DNA from: a bacterium
GTDB taxonomy: Bacteria > Eisenbacteria > RBG-16-71-46 > CAIMUX01
Length of the DNA stretch: 64,000 bases
Reading direction: 5' to 3'
Assembly (NCBI GenBank): GCA_030431975.1
Contig: JAUIHP010000022.1
Location: forward strand, 1-64,000
The first letter of the stretch is position 1, and the number at the start of each line of letters is the position of its first letter. Position numbers and translations under genes: made by a program. The notes beneath the pieces were generated by a model. The model searched no databases, was not told the origin of the DNA, and saw nothing but the letters and a program-made list of their open reading frames with translations. Positions 1 through 9,137 of the stretch are shown here, one piece after another.

Positions 1-650
1 ACCTCCCGACGTTCGTCTTTGTTCGCAGACCTGTTGAGGTACGCGGGTTTGTTCTCGCCAATGCATGACGGAGCGGATGCGGTCATGTTCTTTCCACAAG
101 TGATGAAGGGAGAAACTGGTAACGGGCACGCAAGAGTTGAGAGAACTCGATCCGTGAATCATCTCGGGGCGACTTCCTGTCGACTCACTTGTTACTACGA
201 TTCAGGCCGAGAAAAGTGACACAGAAAACGAACAAATGTTTGTTGTGGCAGCATCGGCATCGATTCGCTATCGAGGGAAGTAGCTATCGTTTGCAGTTCA
301 AGTTTGAAGTCAGAGGGGATTCCACCCGCGTAGGCAGGTATGACGCCGACGACAGAACCGCATCGTTCGTCCTTAATCTAACTAAACTTCCAGATCTGAG
401 GTCGGTTGACCTCGATTCGTCAGTCTTTCACGGCTGAAATCGCCTTCGGCTCGCGCCATGGCGTGCCGTTCGCATCCGTAGTCGCCTCCGCCAATCGTCA
501 CATAGCTATGACTATGCTCCACATGGCTCAGGCTGCGTGCGGCCCCGGATGACACACTCTGACGCGTTTCAGCTCGAGAAAGATGACGAATCGAGGTTGA
601 TGGCGATTGCCAACTCACCAAACCTCGGGCCGCCCAGTTGACCAGTGCCT
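1..650. other. No gene recognised at the left edge
   Basis: No reading frame here has a family resemblance, signal peptide or convincing ribosome binding site. The short frames on both strands look like chance. Base composition is more AT-rich at about 190-400 than in the flanking genes, as expected for non-coding DNA. A gene cut off by the left edge cannot be excluded but nothing supports one. Confidence 0.5.
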
Positions 651-787
651 GTCCCGCGCGGTCCCGCCCGTCCCGCCACCCGGCCTGTCCCGCCGCCCCG
701 CCCGTCCCGCCGCCCGGCCTGTCCCGCCGCCCGCCTGTCCCGCCGCCCGGCCCGTCCCGCCGCCCGGCCCGTCCCGCCGCCCCGCCC
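651..787. repeat. GC-rich 17-bp tandem repeat
   Basis: Seven near-identical head-to-tail units, GTCCCGCCGCCCGGCCC with variation in the last five bases, run from 670 to 787 (one unit is 16 bp). Two truncated units (starting at 651 and 661) precede them. The array is almost pure G/C with a strong strand bias (C-rich on the + strand). It lies just beyond the terminator of the M16 protease gene and codes for nothing recognisable. Confidence 0.9.
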
Positions 788-800
788 GCCCGGCGGCAGG

Positions 801-838
801 CAAAACAAAACGCCCCGACTTCAATCGTCGGGGCGTTT
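801..838 (-). terminator. Strong intrinsic terminator of the M16 protease gene
   Basis: A perfect 12-bp stem (AAACGCCCCGAC at 808-819 with its complement at 827-838) closes a 7-nt loop. Read on the minus strand it is followed by TTTTGTTTTG, so it is a textbook Rho-independent terminator about 65 bp after the protease stop codon. Confidence 0.92.
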
Positions 839-902
839 GATTACGAACGACTCGGAAGTGCGACCTGCTGTCACCTCCCAAATCGGAGCGCGTCCGAACT
901 CT

Positions 903-3830
903 CTAGAAGATCGGCTGCTGCTTGAACGCTGCTTTGTCCGTGATCAGCGTCTCCCGCGGCTTCGTCGTTTCCGCACCGTCGGCATCCATGTAGATCGCGA
1001 GGCTGGCTTTCTTCTTCTTGTCGAACGCGGCTTCGAACGCGTTGGCGACGTCGTTCTTGGTCAGGTTCTGAACGGCGGACGAAACCTGCTCTTTCCAGTC
1101 GAAGATTCCGCCGAGTTCGGTTCCCTCATAGCTCAGGGTTCCGAGGCGCTGACCCATGTTCGTTTCCGTCTGGGACAGCTCTTCGACGATTGAGGCCTGC
1201 AGCTCGGAGAACTCCTGGTCGGTCATCTCACGAACGGTGCTGATGTTCTCGGCGGCCCAGGCATAGGCCCGGTCGGCGAGCTCTCCGGCGGGGTAGCTTC
1301 CGGATTGGATCAGGAAGTACATCCCTTGTCCGGGACTATTGGTCAGCGCTCCGCTGAAGACGATGTAGCCTAGCTGCTGCCGCGTCCTCATCTCCGAATA
1401 GAACGGGGTCTTGAAGTAGCTGGCCCCGATTCGCAGGATGGCTTCGCGACGCGGATCCCGGGGGCCGAACTGCACGAAGTTCATCCAGCAGGCGTTGTCG
1501 GACTTGCTCGAGAAGACCCATGCACGCGGAGTGCTTCCGGTCAGATCGACGCGCTCCCGTCCGGGGCGCTGGTCCTCGGCGAGCGTTCGATCCGCAACCT
1601 TCTTGAAGGCTTCATCGATTCCGGCCTTGAGGGCGGCGCCATCCAGGTTGCCGTAGGCGGCGCCTTCGATGGCGGCTTCGTTCAACACGGTGGACGCGTA
1701 CTGGCGAACCTCGTCCAGCGTGATGCTCTTGACCATGTCCTGGTAGTCCTGCCGGTGAATGGCGTAGGGAACCATCAGGTTGTTGAACTCATAGAACGTC
1801 TGGCTGTACGCCTGATCGTAGACGGCGTTTGCGTAGTCACGAGCGACCTCGTCCTTGATCGCGGCAAAGGTCTTCTCGTCGATGGTGACCGTCTCGAGTT
1901 TGCCGGCGACTTCGGCCAGAAGATCGGGAAGGCGCTGCGAGTATCCGCGTGCGGTGATCTGAACTCCACGCGCGTCGGCACTGACTCCACCGCCGAGGCC
2001 GGCCTCGATGGCGGGGTAGAGCCACTCATTCATGCCCTCGGAAATCACCCGTCCGTAGAGCGTTGCGAGCAGTCGGTCCTTCGGACTGGAGTTGGTCTTT
2101 TGCGTGAGGAAGCGAAGGTTGAGTTCCGCCTTGGGCAACTCGAACTTCGTGTCCTGCTCGAACCAGAAGGTCCCGCGTTCATCGTCGATCAGCTTGGTCG
2201 GGCCCGTCTCGACCTTCGGCGCGGGGAGAAGAGACAGGTCGGTCGGCATGAACGGGTTCGGCTCCGGGTAGGAGAACGCATCCATGGCGGCCTGCGTGCT
2301 CCACTTCGCGACGCGATCGGCCGGAGCGGTGTAAACGCGGTACTCACTGCCGTAGTTGGGTTCGACCTGATCCGTCTCCACGTCCGGCGCGATCAAGGTT
2401 GCCCGGAGTTTGTCCGGCTGAATGTAGGTCAGATACTTGGCGAAGAGATCCGGGTCGTAGTCGAAGAAGAGTGACTCGTTCTTCATGAACTCCGGCGCGG
2501 GATGAACCTGCATGCTCGCGGCGTAGGAAGACGCCGTCCACATCCCTTCCTGCGGATCCCGGTAGTAGTAGTCGATCTCGGACATGACCTTGTGCTCGTA
2601 GAAGTAGTAGTCCTTGAGACCCTCTTCGCGAAGCATGTCGACGTAGCTGAAGAACAACTGAATGACGCGGTCGACGTTGGCCAGACCGTTCTCGGTCAGG
2701 GTGACGCGGGCGCTGAAGTACGAGGAGTAGCTCTCGGTCATCGTTCCGCTGGAAAGACCCGTGGCGAGGTCTTCCTTCTTCAGCTGCGACAGAAGCGAAC
2801 CTTCGCCTTCATGTCCGACCAATGCGCCGAGCAGACCGGTCGGCTTCTCCCGCCAGTAGTCGCGTACGGACGGCATGGCAAACTCGAGTTCCAGCGACCG
2901 GGAATCGGTCACGGGCTTGACCTCGATCACCATCGGCAACTTGGCCGGATCGAAAACATCCTTCGGGTACTGGAGCGCACCGCGGTCGTAGTTCGGAATG
3001 GACGCGAACTTCGAACGGACCCAGCCTTCCATCGTATCGAGATCGTTCTCGCTCATGACGCAAAGCTTCATCACGTTGGCCGAGTAGTACTTCTTGTAGA
3101 ACTCGATCAGGGCTTCGCGCGTCGCGTTTTCCAACGTGGAAAGGTCGCCGGTCGAAAACTTCTGGCGTGGATGTCCGTCCCGGTGAAGCGCGCGCTGAAT
3201 CATGCGCTTGCGCCAGAAGTCGTCCTGCAGGTTCTTCTGGTGCTCGGAGTTGACGGCGTTCATCTCGCGCTCGACGAACTCGGGATCAAACCGCGGAGCG
3301 ATGAAGAACTGAGCGAAGCGGTCGAGCGCTTCCTCGAGTCCGTCGTGATTGACCTGCAGCTGGTAGTTGGTGCGCTCGGAGGACGTGTAGGCGTTGCTCG
3401 AGCCACCGTTGTTGGCGAGGTACTCGCTGTACTCCTCGACGGTCGGGTACTTGTCCGTACCGAGGAAGAGAAGATGCTCGAGGAAGTGGGCCATTCCGAG
3501 GTGGTCCCACGGATCTTCGAGGGAGCCGACGGCCACGTCCATGGCGGCCGCAGACTTCTGCATCTCGGGGTCCGAGACCAGAAGAACGTCGAGCCCGTTG
3601 TCGAGCTGGAAGGCCCGGTAGATCCGTTCGTCCTTTGGACGTGACGCGTCGACGTCGACGAGACTCTGGTCGAAGTCGATGACGGCTTTCTTGGCTTGTT
3701 CAGCCATCGATGATGCCTCCGCGGCGCCCGCCTCCATGGCAGACTGGTTGTGGGAACAGCCCGCGAGGCCGGCGGCCAAGATCGGCGCGCTGCACGTAGC
3801 GACTCGCTGGATCCGTTTCGTTAGGTTCAT
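903..3830 (-). CDS. M16 family zinc metallopeptidase lipoprotein (insulinase/pitrilysin-like)
   Basis: A 975-residue protein, the size of full-length pitrilysin/insulysin (about 960-1000). The N-terminus is a lipoprotein signal with lipobox LAGC, Cys25, so it probably sits in the periplasm anchored to a membrane. The inverted zinc motif HFLEH gives ligands His115 and His119 and catalytic Glu118; the third ligand is probably Glu196, 77 residues further, as in M16 enzymes. The inactive C-terminal half keeps the family segment RQQLGYIVFSG. The family degrades peptides and small unfolded proteins inside a closed chamber. The gene is monocistronic: a hairpin separates it from the upstream gene and a strong terminator follows. 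Family assignment is secure; substrate unknown. Confidence 0.93.
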   Translation of the reverse strand: MNLTKRIQRVATCSAPILAAGLAGCSHNQSAMEAGAAEASSMAEQAKKAVIDFDQSLVDVDASRPKDERIYRAFQLDNGLDVLLVSDPEMQKSAAAMDVAVGSLEDPWDHLGMAHFLEHLLFLGTDKYPTVEEYSEYLANNGGSSNAYTSSERTNYQLQVNHDGLEEALDRFAQFFIAPRFDPEFVEREMNAVNSEHQKNLQDDFWRKRMIQRALHRDGHPRQKFSTGDLSTLENATREALIEFYKKYYSANVMKLCVMSENDLDTMEGWVRSKFASIPNYDRGALQYPKDVFDPAKLPMVIEVKPVTDSRSLELEFAMPSVRDYWREKPTGLLGALVGHEGEGSLLSQLKKEDLATGLSSGTMTESYSSYFSARVTLTENGLANVDRVIQLFFSYVDMLREEGLKDYYFYEHKVMSEIDYYYRDPQEGMWTASSYAASMQVHPAPEFMKNESLFFDYDPDLFAKYLTYIQPDKLRATLIAPDVETDQVEPNYGSEYRVYTAPADRVAKWSTQAAMDAFSYPEPNPFMPTDLSLLPAPKVETGPTKLIDDERGTFWFEQDTKFELPKAELNLRFLTQKTNSSPKDRLLATLYGRVISEGMNEWLYPAIEAGLGGGVSADARGVQITARGYSQRLPDLLAEVAGKLETVTIDEKTFAAIKDEVARDYANAVYDQAYSQTFYEFNNLMVPYAIHRQDYQDMVKSITLDEVRQYASTVLNEAAIEGAAYGNLDGAALKAGIDEAFKKVADRTLAEDQRPGRERVDLTGSTPRAWVFSSKSDNACWMNFVQFGPRDPRREAILRIGASYFKTPFYSEMRTRQQLGYIVFSGALTNSPGQGMYFLIQSGSYPAGELADRAYAWAAENISTVREMTDQEFSELQASIVEELSQTETNMGQRLGTLSYEGTELGGIFDWKEQVSSAVQNLTKNDVANAFEAAFDKKKKASLAIYMDADGAETTKPRETLITDKAAFKQQPIF

Positions 3831-3893
3831 GATCGGCGTACTCCTTCGTCCCCCATAGCTAGCTCTTCGGACGATTCGTCCGAACGAAAGGAA

Positions 3894-3917
3894 TCCGGCT
3901 CCAGAGGAGGAGCCGGA
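3894..3917 (-). terminator. Hairpin between the sorting-tail protein and M16 genes
   Basis: A perfect 9-bp stem (TCCGGCTCC at 3894-3902, GGAGCCGGA at 3909-3917) with a 6-nt loop lies 36 bp after the stop codon of the upstream minus-strand gene. The following minus-strand sequence CCTTTCGTTCG has only a short T-run, so termination may be partial. Confidence 0.55.
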
Positions 3918-3953
3918 CTCACGATCAAACCTCGAATTCTAGGCGATTTCGGC

Positions 3954-5828
3954 TTATCGCATTCGCACGATCTGCTGATGCGCGACGATTTTACGTCCGG
4001 ACTGCGCGATCACGAAGTAGACCCCGGCGGGCACTTCCCGGCCCCGTCCGTCCCTTCCGTCCCAGAGCAATTCGCCATTTTCGAGCTGCGGACCGAACCG
4101 GCGTACGGTTCGTCCATTGGCGCCGACGATTCGGAGATCGATGGCCCGGGAGGCGTCGTCCCATCCGAACCCTCCGTCCTGGCTCATGGCTCCGTTCGGG
4201 CCGGCGGAATTCTCACCAGCTTCGGAGAGTCCGGAGACGGCCGTCCCGGCACCCCACGTGATGCGGGCGGAGGCCGTCATCGGAGAAGGCACGACGGTGA
4301 ACTGAAGCTTCGAGGCCAGGTCCGGAGTCGGAGCCGACGCCGGGTCCAGATCCAGCGGGATCCGGGCCTGCGTCCAGTGCGATGCCTGGTACATGAAGTT
4401 GTCCATGGCCTCGTTGACGTCGGCGGAGTTGTTGGCAGCGACCCAGTTCCAGTAGAGCTGATCGTTCTCGGCCGTGTCGTCCGGATTCGAGAGGCCGGAC
4501 GGAGCCGACACGGGAATGGACGGAAGCTCGATCGCGCCGGCGGAAGCCGGAGCGTAGATGCGCCATTCTGCGGTCACCGGCGTGGCCGTGTCCTCCGGAT
4601 CGACCGGCTGCAGACCCAGTGTGGACCGCGACCAAACCGGACTCGGACTCACACCGTCGTTGGTCGGGTCCTCCCAAAGAAGAGCGGCTCCATCCTGGGT
4701 CAGGACGGCCTGCTCCATCCAGGAATCGAAGGTCGTACTCGAAGGGACGGCCAGCGGTCCGCGCTCGAAGATGCCGATGTCATAGGCGGACGCAACGGAA
4801 GGGTCGCCGTAGACCGCAGCCAGACACATCGATGCGTCGGCGATGTCACCGGTCGGGTTGGTTCCCGGGACACTCCAGGACGTTCCTTCGTCGATGTTCG
4901 GAGTCAGTGTGGAGAAGCCCAGGAGTTCCTCGTCGACACCGCTTCCGATCAGCGCCGCCGAAACGACGCGCAACTGCGAACCCGCGGGAACTCCGGAGAA
5001 GTTCGCGGTCAGACCGTCGGAGTCGAGATCGATGTCACTGTTGATGTTGAAACTCTGTGAGCCCGAGCCCAGGACTACGTCGCGCTCGATCCCCACTTCG
5101 CGAATGGTGATCGCGTTGAGGTCCGGATCATTGCTCAACTCGCCAATGTCGGCGCGGCCGCTCAGGGCGACGAAGTTGCTCGTTCGGTTGCCGGGAACGT
5201 CCAGGGTCCACGGCTCCTTTTCGAAGACGAGGAAGACGAACTCGACCTGCGGAGTGATGTAGACGTTCTCCGGCAGCATGACTTCGCCAACGACCGGAAA
5301 GTCGACCGGCACGTTCTCGAAGAAGAACGGCTCCGGATCGAAGAAGGCCAGGGTTTCTGTCGTCAAGCCGGGAAGGATGACCGTCGCGTCGAGGTTTCCG
5401 TCGTTGGAAACCGTCGAGACGTTGCTGACATTGCCGCTGAGCTCATTGAGTGAGCCGCCGAAGGTCGGATCGAAGGTCGTGGGGTAAAGGCGCAGCGTGA
5501 CCGAGCCGGTCGCGGAGCGGTAGAGAGAGGTCAGGCCGTAACCGCTCGCTGCGGCCGTCGCCGTCTGTGCGTTGTCGAGTACGGGGTCGTCGAAGGTGAC
5601 GAGACCGGAGCCGTCGGTTGTGCCGATGTTTCCGGCGAAGGGAGAACCTTCGCTCTCCCCGATCATGACCCAGGCGCCTGCGACGGGGTCGCCGGTCTGC
5701 GCGTCGATCGTTTGTATGGTCAAAGTCGCGGCCTCACCCGGGGTGGCCGCGAACGCGGAACCCAGGAGCAACCCGGAGAGGAGGAGAGCTGGGCGGAGTG
5801 ACAGGTTGGAGAGCGCGCGGTTGTTCAC
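3954..5828 (-). CDS. Secreted protein with FlgD-like C-terminal sorting tail
   Basis: About 624 residues. The frame is open further upstream, but the GTG at 5828 is preferred: GAGGAG lies just before it and it puts a classic signal peptide (ALLLSGLLLGSAFA) at the N-terminus. Residues about 35-110 look like a carboxypeptidase-regulatory/Ig-type beta-sandwich (GDPVAGAWVMI). The middle is long, acidic and Asn/Ser-rich without recognisable catalytic motifs. The last 80 residues (GELLWDGRDGRGREVPAGVY, then IVRMR) form a FlgD-Ig/T9SS-like domain seen on exported proteins of FCB-related bacteria. Function unknown; probably cell-surface or secreted. Confidence 0.75.
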   Translation of the reverse strand: MNNRALSNLSLRPALLLSGLLLGSAFAATPGEAATLTIQTIDAQTGDPVAGAWVMIGESEGSPFAGNIGTTDGSGLVTFDDPVLDNAQTATAAASGYGLTSLYRSATGSVTLRLYPTTFDPTFGGSLNELSGNVSNVSTVSNDGNLDATVILPGLTTETLAFFDPEPFFFENVPVDFPVVGEVMLPENVYITPQVEFVFLVFEKEPWTLDVPGNRTSNFVALSGRADIGELSNDPDLNAITIREVGIERDVVLGSGSQSFNINSDIDLDSDGLTANFSGVPAGSQLRVVSAALIGSGVDEELLGFSTLTPNIDEGTSWSVPGTNPTGDIADASMCLAAVYGDPSVASAYDIGIFERGPLAVPSSTTFDSWMEQAVLTQDGAALLWEDPTNDGVSPSPVWSRSTLGLQPVDPEDTATPVTAEWRIYAPASAGAIELPSIPVSAPSGLSNPDDTAENDQLYWNWVAANNSADVNEAMDNFMYQASHWTQARIPLDLDPASAPTPDLASKLQFTVVPSPMTASARITWGAGTAVSGLSEAGENSAGPNGAMSQDGGFGWDDASRAIDLRIVGANGRTVRRFGPQLENGELLWDGRDGRGREVPAGVYFVIAQSGRKIVAHQQIVRMR

Positions 5829-5965
5829 GGAGACTCCTCGCTTCTGCGGACACTGCGATTTCCTCCCTTCGTCCGGACGATTCACGAGAGTCCGGGCCAG
5901 GGAGGGTGAAAAAAGGTGCCCGGAGAGGATACCACGAGTTGCGTGAGTTCTGGATGGACGCAGAA

Positions 5966-5991
5966 GAGGGCCCGACGTGAGTCAGGCCCTC
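5966..5991. terminator. Possible hairpin between YceI and sorting-tail genes
   Basis: GAGGGCC at 5966-5972 pairs with GGCCCTC at 5985-5991 across a 12-nt loop, about 160 bp after the YceI stop codon. On the + strand it is followed by CTCTTTC; on the minus strand no T-run follows. Its role as a terminator is uncertain. Confidence 0.35.
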
Positions 5992-6149
5992 CTCTTTCAC
6001 CTCGACGCATGGGAGAAAGCGTCTCGATGGACGACGTTCAAAGACGTCGCCAAAACCGGTATCGAACCCATCGTGCCGACGTGTTGTCGGCGTTTCGGCA
6101 GCGACCACCCGGCAGTCACCGCGTGGTCGTGCCTACTCAGTCGTTGTGA

Positions 6150-6731
6150 CTAGGCGGTCGTGGCTTCGATGTTGATCATGATCTCGACATCGTCACCGAG
6201 AACAGCGCCGCCCTTGTCGAGAGCGCGGTTCCACTCGATGCCCCAGTCCTTACGGTTGATCTTGCCGGAGACTTCGAATCCCGCGACCTGACCGCCCCGC
6301 ATACCCGGAGCTGCACCGAGGAACTCGACGTCCAGCGTGACCGGCTTCTCGACGCCGCGCATCGTGAGCATTCCCTCGACCGTCATCTTGCCGTCCTTCA
6401 GCTCACCAAACTTCGTGCTCTTGAAGGTGAGGGTCGGATGATTCGGCTCATCGAAGAAGTCTTCGTTCTTGAGGTGACCGTCGCGCTTCTCGTTGTTGGT
6501 GTCGATGCTGGCCACGGGAATGGTGATCTCGACGCTGCCTTCGGTCGCCTTTTCCGGGTCGAACTGGATCTGCCCGGAGATGTCATTGAAGCTGCCGGTG
6601 ACCCGGGACACGAGGTGGCGGATCTTGAAGTTCACATTGCTGTGCGAAGCATCGATGTTCCACTCCGCAGCGGAAACCAGACCCGGAACAAGCAGTGCGG
6701 CCGCAACAAAACCAACGAACATTCTCTTCAT
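6150..6731 (-). CDS. YceI-like periplasmic lipid-binding protein
   Basis: 193 residues starting at the ATG at 6731, which follows GGAGAT and opens a clear signal peptide (FVGFVAAALLVPGLVSA). The mature part begins EWNIDASHSNVNFKIRHL, the family hallmark, and continues through FDPEKATEGSVEITIPVASIDTN-type strands to the end. YceI proteins are lipocalin-like beta-barrels that hold a polyisoprenoid or similar amphiphile in the periplasm. The MarR gene lies 67 bp upstream on the same strand, so both are probably transcribed from the promoter carrying the MarR operator at 7355-7378 and may answer to a lipophilic or oxidative stress. Family certain, ligand unknown. Confidence 0.93.
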   Translation of the reverse strand: MKRMFVGFVAAALLVPGLVSAAEWNIDASHSNVNFKIRHLVSRVTGSFNDISGQIQFDPEKATEGSVEITIPVASIDTNNEKRDGHLKNEDFFDEPNHPTLTFKSTKFGELKDGKMTVEGMLTMRGVEKPVTLDVEFLGAAPGMRGGQVAGFEVSGKINRKDWGIEWNRALDKGGAVLGDDVEIMINIEATTA

Positions 6732-6798
6732 CTTTCGGAAATCTCCTCTCCGTGTTTTCTCGATGTCCGATCGAGAAAGCTCGGACACCACTTTCCAA

Positions 6799-7314
6799 CT
6801 ACCCGGAGACCGGATCACATCCGGCCTCTTCCCGAGTTCCATGTCGCAGCTTGTCGAGCAAAGCTCGAAGCTGCTCCAGCTCCTTCGAATCGAGACCGTG
6901 CATGGCGCGTTCCGACTCGGAAGCTACTTTCTCCGAGAGCCGTTCGACCAAAGCGTCGCCGGAAGGCGTCAACCGCAGTCGAACCGTTCTCCTGTCCTGC
7001 TCGCTGCGACTTCTTACCACGAGCTTCTTTCGTTCCAGCTTGTCCACGAGCCGGGTGATGTTCGGGGCCCTCGAGACCATCCGATCCGCGACTTCGTGAA
7101 CGAGCAAACCGTCCTTTTTGGAACCCCGGAGGATCCGGAGGACGTTGTACTGCTGGAGCGTCAGCTTCTCCTTGCGGAGAGTTTGACTCGCAGAGTTGGT
7201 CACCCGGTCCGTGGTCCGGACGAGGGTCAGGTAGACCTCGGTTCCCAGTGATGGGAACGGCGCGGTCTGCCGGATCTCGGATCCCAGGGTGCCTCTGTCG
7301 AGTCTTGCTACCAT
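6799..7314 (-). CDS. MarR family transcriptional regulator
   Basis: 171 residues with the MarR winged helix-turn-helix in the middle: LTLQQYNVLRILRGSKK, then VADRMVSRAPNITRLVDKLE (recognition helix), then the wing RSEQDRRTVRLRLTPSG. MarR proteins are dimeric repressors that release DNA on binding small aromatic compounds or on oxidation. No Cys sits near the N-terminus, so an OhrR-like thiol switch is not evident. Upstream, 41-64 bp before the start, is a near-perfect inverted repeat, so it probably represses itself and the following yceI-like gene. Confidence 0.93.
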   Translation of the reverse strand: MVARLDRGTLGSEIRQTAPFPSLGTEVYLTLVRTTDRVTNSASQTLRKEKLTLQQYNVLRILRGSKKDGLLVHEVADRMVSRAPNITRLVDKLERKKLVVRSRSEQDRRTVRLRLTPSGDALVERLSEKVASESERAMHGLDSKELEQLRALLDKLRHGTREEAGCDPVSG

Positions 7315-7354
7315 CGCCGGGTATGATTCCCTGCCTGCGCAAAGGTTTCCAGGG

Positions 7355-7378
7355 AAATAATTGTATGGACAACTATTT
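7355..7378 (-). promoter_or_regulatory. MarR operator (inverted repeat)
   Basis: AAATAATTGT (7355-7364) and ACAACTATTT (7369-7378) are inverted copies matching at 9 of 10 positions with a 4-bp spacer, embedded in otherwise GC-rich DNA. Both size and sequence resemble known MarR-family operators. It sits immediately upstream of the MarR gene. A TACAAT hexamer, a possible -10, lies across the spacer on the minus strand, so binding would occlude the promoter. Confidence 0.75.
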
Positions 7379-7485
7379 TTCGGCGAACCGGCTTTCTGTT
7401 TGTCATTATGTGGGTTACGCTGCCTCGCGAGTTTTGACTACGGCCCGGACAGGGTCGAAAATGGCGACGCCCGGCGCCGGTAGGC

Positions 7486-9057
7486 ATTAAGAACATCGCT
7501 ACGGACTCGAAAACCAGTCTCGGCTTCGCGGCACTTCTGCTGGCTGCGAGCAGCCTCCTCTCCCGCCTGTTGGGGTATGGGAGGGAGGTGCTCCTTGCCT
7601 ATTTGGCGGGAGTCGGGCCGGAAACCGACGCCTATTTTTCCGCCTTCATCATTCCGGACCTTCTGAATTACCTCCTTGCCGGGGGAGCGCTCTCGATCGC
7701 GTTTCTCCCTCTCTATGCCCGCGCGCTGGAAAACGAGGGCGAAGCAGGGGCGACCCGGTTGCTGCGGACGACGCTCGGGAACCTCGGGCTCGTCGTCATC
7801 GTTGCGACGGTCGCTCTTTGGATCGGGGCGGACCGACTTGTGGCCTTGCAGTTTCCGGACTTCGATGAACCGACGCGGGCACTGACGACCGAAATCACCC
7901 GGATCGTTCTGCCCGCACAGATCTTCTTCGTCCTCGGAGGCGTCCTCAAGGCGACGCTGTTCGCGCGCGGCCGTTTTGGCGCCGCAGCGCTCGCTCCTTT
8001 GATCTACAACCTGTTGATCATCGTGGGCGGTCTTCTTCTCTACGAACGGATGGGGATTCACGGTTTTGCCTGGGGAGTTCTTGCCGGCGCGATCCTCGGA
8101 CCGTTTCTCGCACCGTTCATCGACTCGCTAAGGGACGGTCCTCCGGGCGTTCGTGTTTCCTTGTTGGACCCGAAGTTTCGCCAGTACCTGTGGATCGCGG
8201 CGCCGCTCATGTTCGGTCAGTCCCTGCTGACCGTCGACGAGTGGTTCGACAAGTGGTTCGGCGCACTCGTCGGTACAGGTTCGGTGGCCTGGCTCAGTTT
8301 CGCGCGAAAGTTGATGTCCGTTCCGGTGGCTGTGGTCGGGCAAGCCCTGGCCACGGCGGCGTTGCCGACGCTGGCTCGGCTGTGGGAGGCCGGGCAACAC
8401 GACGATCTCGGGAAGACGGTCACGCGAACGTTGCGTGCGGGCGGTGGGCTCGCTCTTCTTGCAGCAGGGTGGCTCTATGCCGTCGCGACACCTCTTGTCC
8501 AATTCGTCTACGGTCGAGGGGAGTGGACCAGCGGCGACACCACCATGGTCAGTTCCGTGTTGGGCATTCTCGCGCTGGCCGTTCCGGGTTGGATCCTGCA
8601 GCAGATTGCCGTGCGTCCGTTCTATGCACGCGGGGACACCTGGCGGCCGATGCTTCTGGGGACCGCTTTGGTCGGCCTGGCCGTGCCTCTTTACTACGGG
8701 TTGGCCAAGACTCACGGGATCGTCGGCCTGGCTTGGGCCGGAGTGATCGCGATGAGTGTGAATGCGCTCTGCACGCTGCTGCTGGCGCGACGTCTTCATT
8801 CCGCTCCGGCCATGATGTCGCTCGGCGTCTCGCTGATGCGCAGCGGTGTCATTGGGGCATTGGCCACGGCGGCGACGACGATGTTGTCGGCACGCCTCGG
8901 ACCGCAAGGGGACGGGGGAGTCGAGGCGCTTCTGCGTCTCGCACTACTTTCCGGAGTCTACGCCGTCGTCTGCGCGGGTCTCGTACCGTGGGTCGGAGAT
9001 CGGGATCTCCGAGGCGCGATTGCAAGTCGGTTACGGCGGTTCAAGAGACGTGGATAG
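7486..9057 (+). CDS. murJ: Lipid II flippase MurJ (start codon unclear)
   Basis: A MurJ/MviN-family flippase with about 14 predicted membrane segments; it moves lipid II across the inner membrane for peptidoglycan synthesis. Homology begins upstream of the first standard start in frame (TTG 7570): residues KTSLGFAALLLAASSLLSRL encoded from 7510 form the expected first helix before the conserved GYGRE. Between the in-frame stop near 7432 and 7570 there is no ATG, GTG or TTG. The coordinate given uses an ATT at 7486; it gives 523 residues (E. coli MurJ has 511). Alternatively an ATG at 7461 in another frame is the start and one base is missing or extra. The family assignment is strong, the start is not. 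Confidence 0.9.
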   Translation: MKNIATDSKTSLGFAALLLAASSLLSRLLGYGREVLLAYLAGVGPETDAYFSAFIIPDLLNYLLAGGALSIAFLPLYARALENEGEAGATRLLRTTLGNLGLVVIVATVALWIGADRLVALQFPDFDEPTRALTTEITRIVLPAQIFFVLGGVLKATLFARGRFGAAALAPLIYNLLIIVGGLLLYERMGIHGFAWGVLAGAILGPFLAPFIDSLRDGPPGVRVSLLDPKFRQYLWIAAPLMFGQSLLTVDEWFDKWFGALVGTGSVAWLSFARKLMSVPVAVVGQALATAALPTLARLWEAGQHDDLGKTVTRTLRAGGGLALLAAGWLYAVATPLVQFVYGRGEWTSGDTTMVSSVLGILALAVPGWILQQIAVRPFYARGDTWRPMLLGTALVGLAVPLYYGLAKTHGIVGLAWAGVIAMSVNALCTLLLARRLHSAPAMMSLGVSLMRSGVIGALATAATTMLSARLGPQGDGGVEALLRLALLSGVYAVVCAGLVPWVGDRDLRGAIASRLRRFKRRG

Positions 9058-9137
9058 CAGGGGCACGAGTAGCTGTAGCGACGCCCCAGCCCGCGAGAAC
9101 CAGACCGTCGATTGCAGGAAAGCAGTCGATCACGTCG

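Noticed and set aside
19-219. 66-residue frame at the left edge
   Set aside because: No ribosome binding site, signal or family pattern.
651-787. CRISPR-like appearance of the repeat array
   Set aside because: Units are contiguous, with no unique spacers and no cas genes.
6050-6075. GGTATCGAACCC looked like a tRNA T-arm
   Set aside because: No acceptor, D-arm or anticodon arm can be folded around it.
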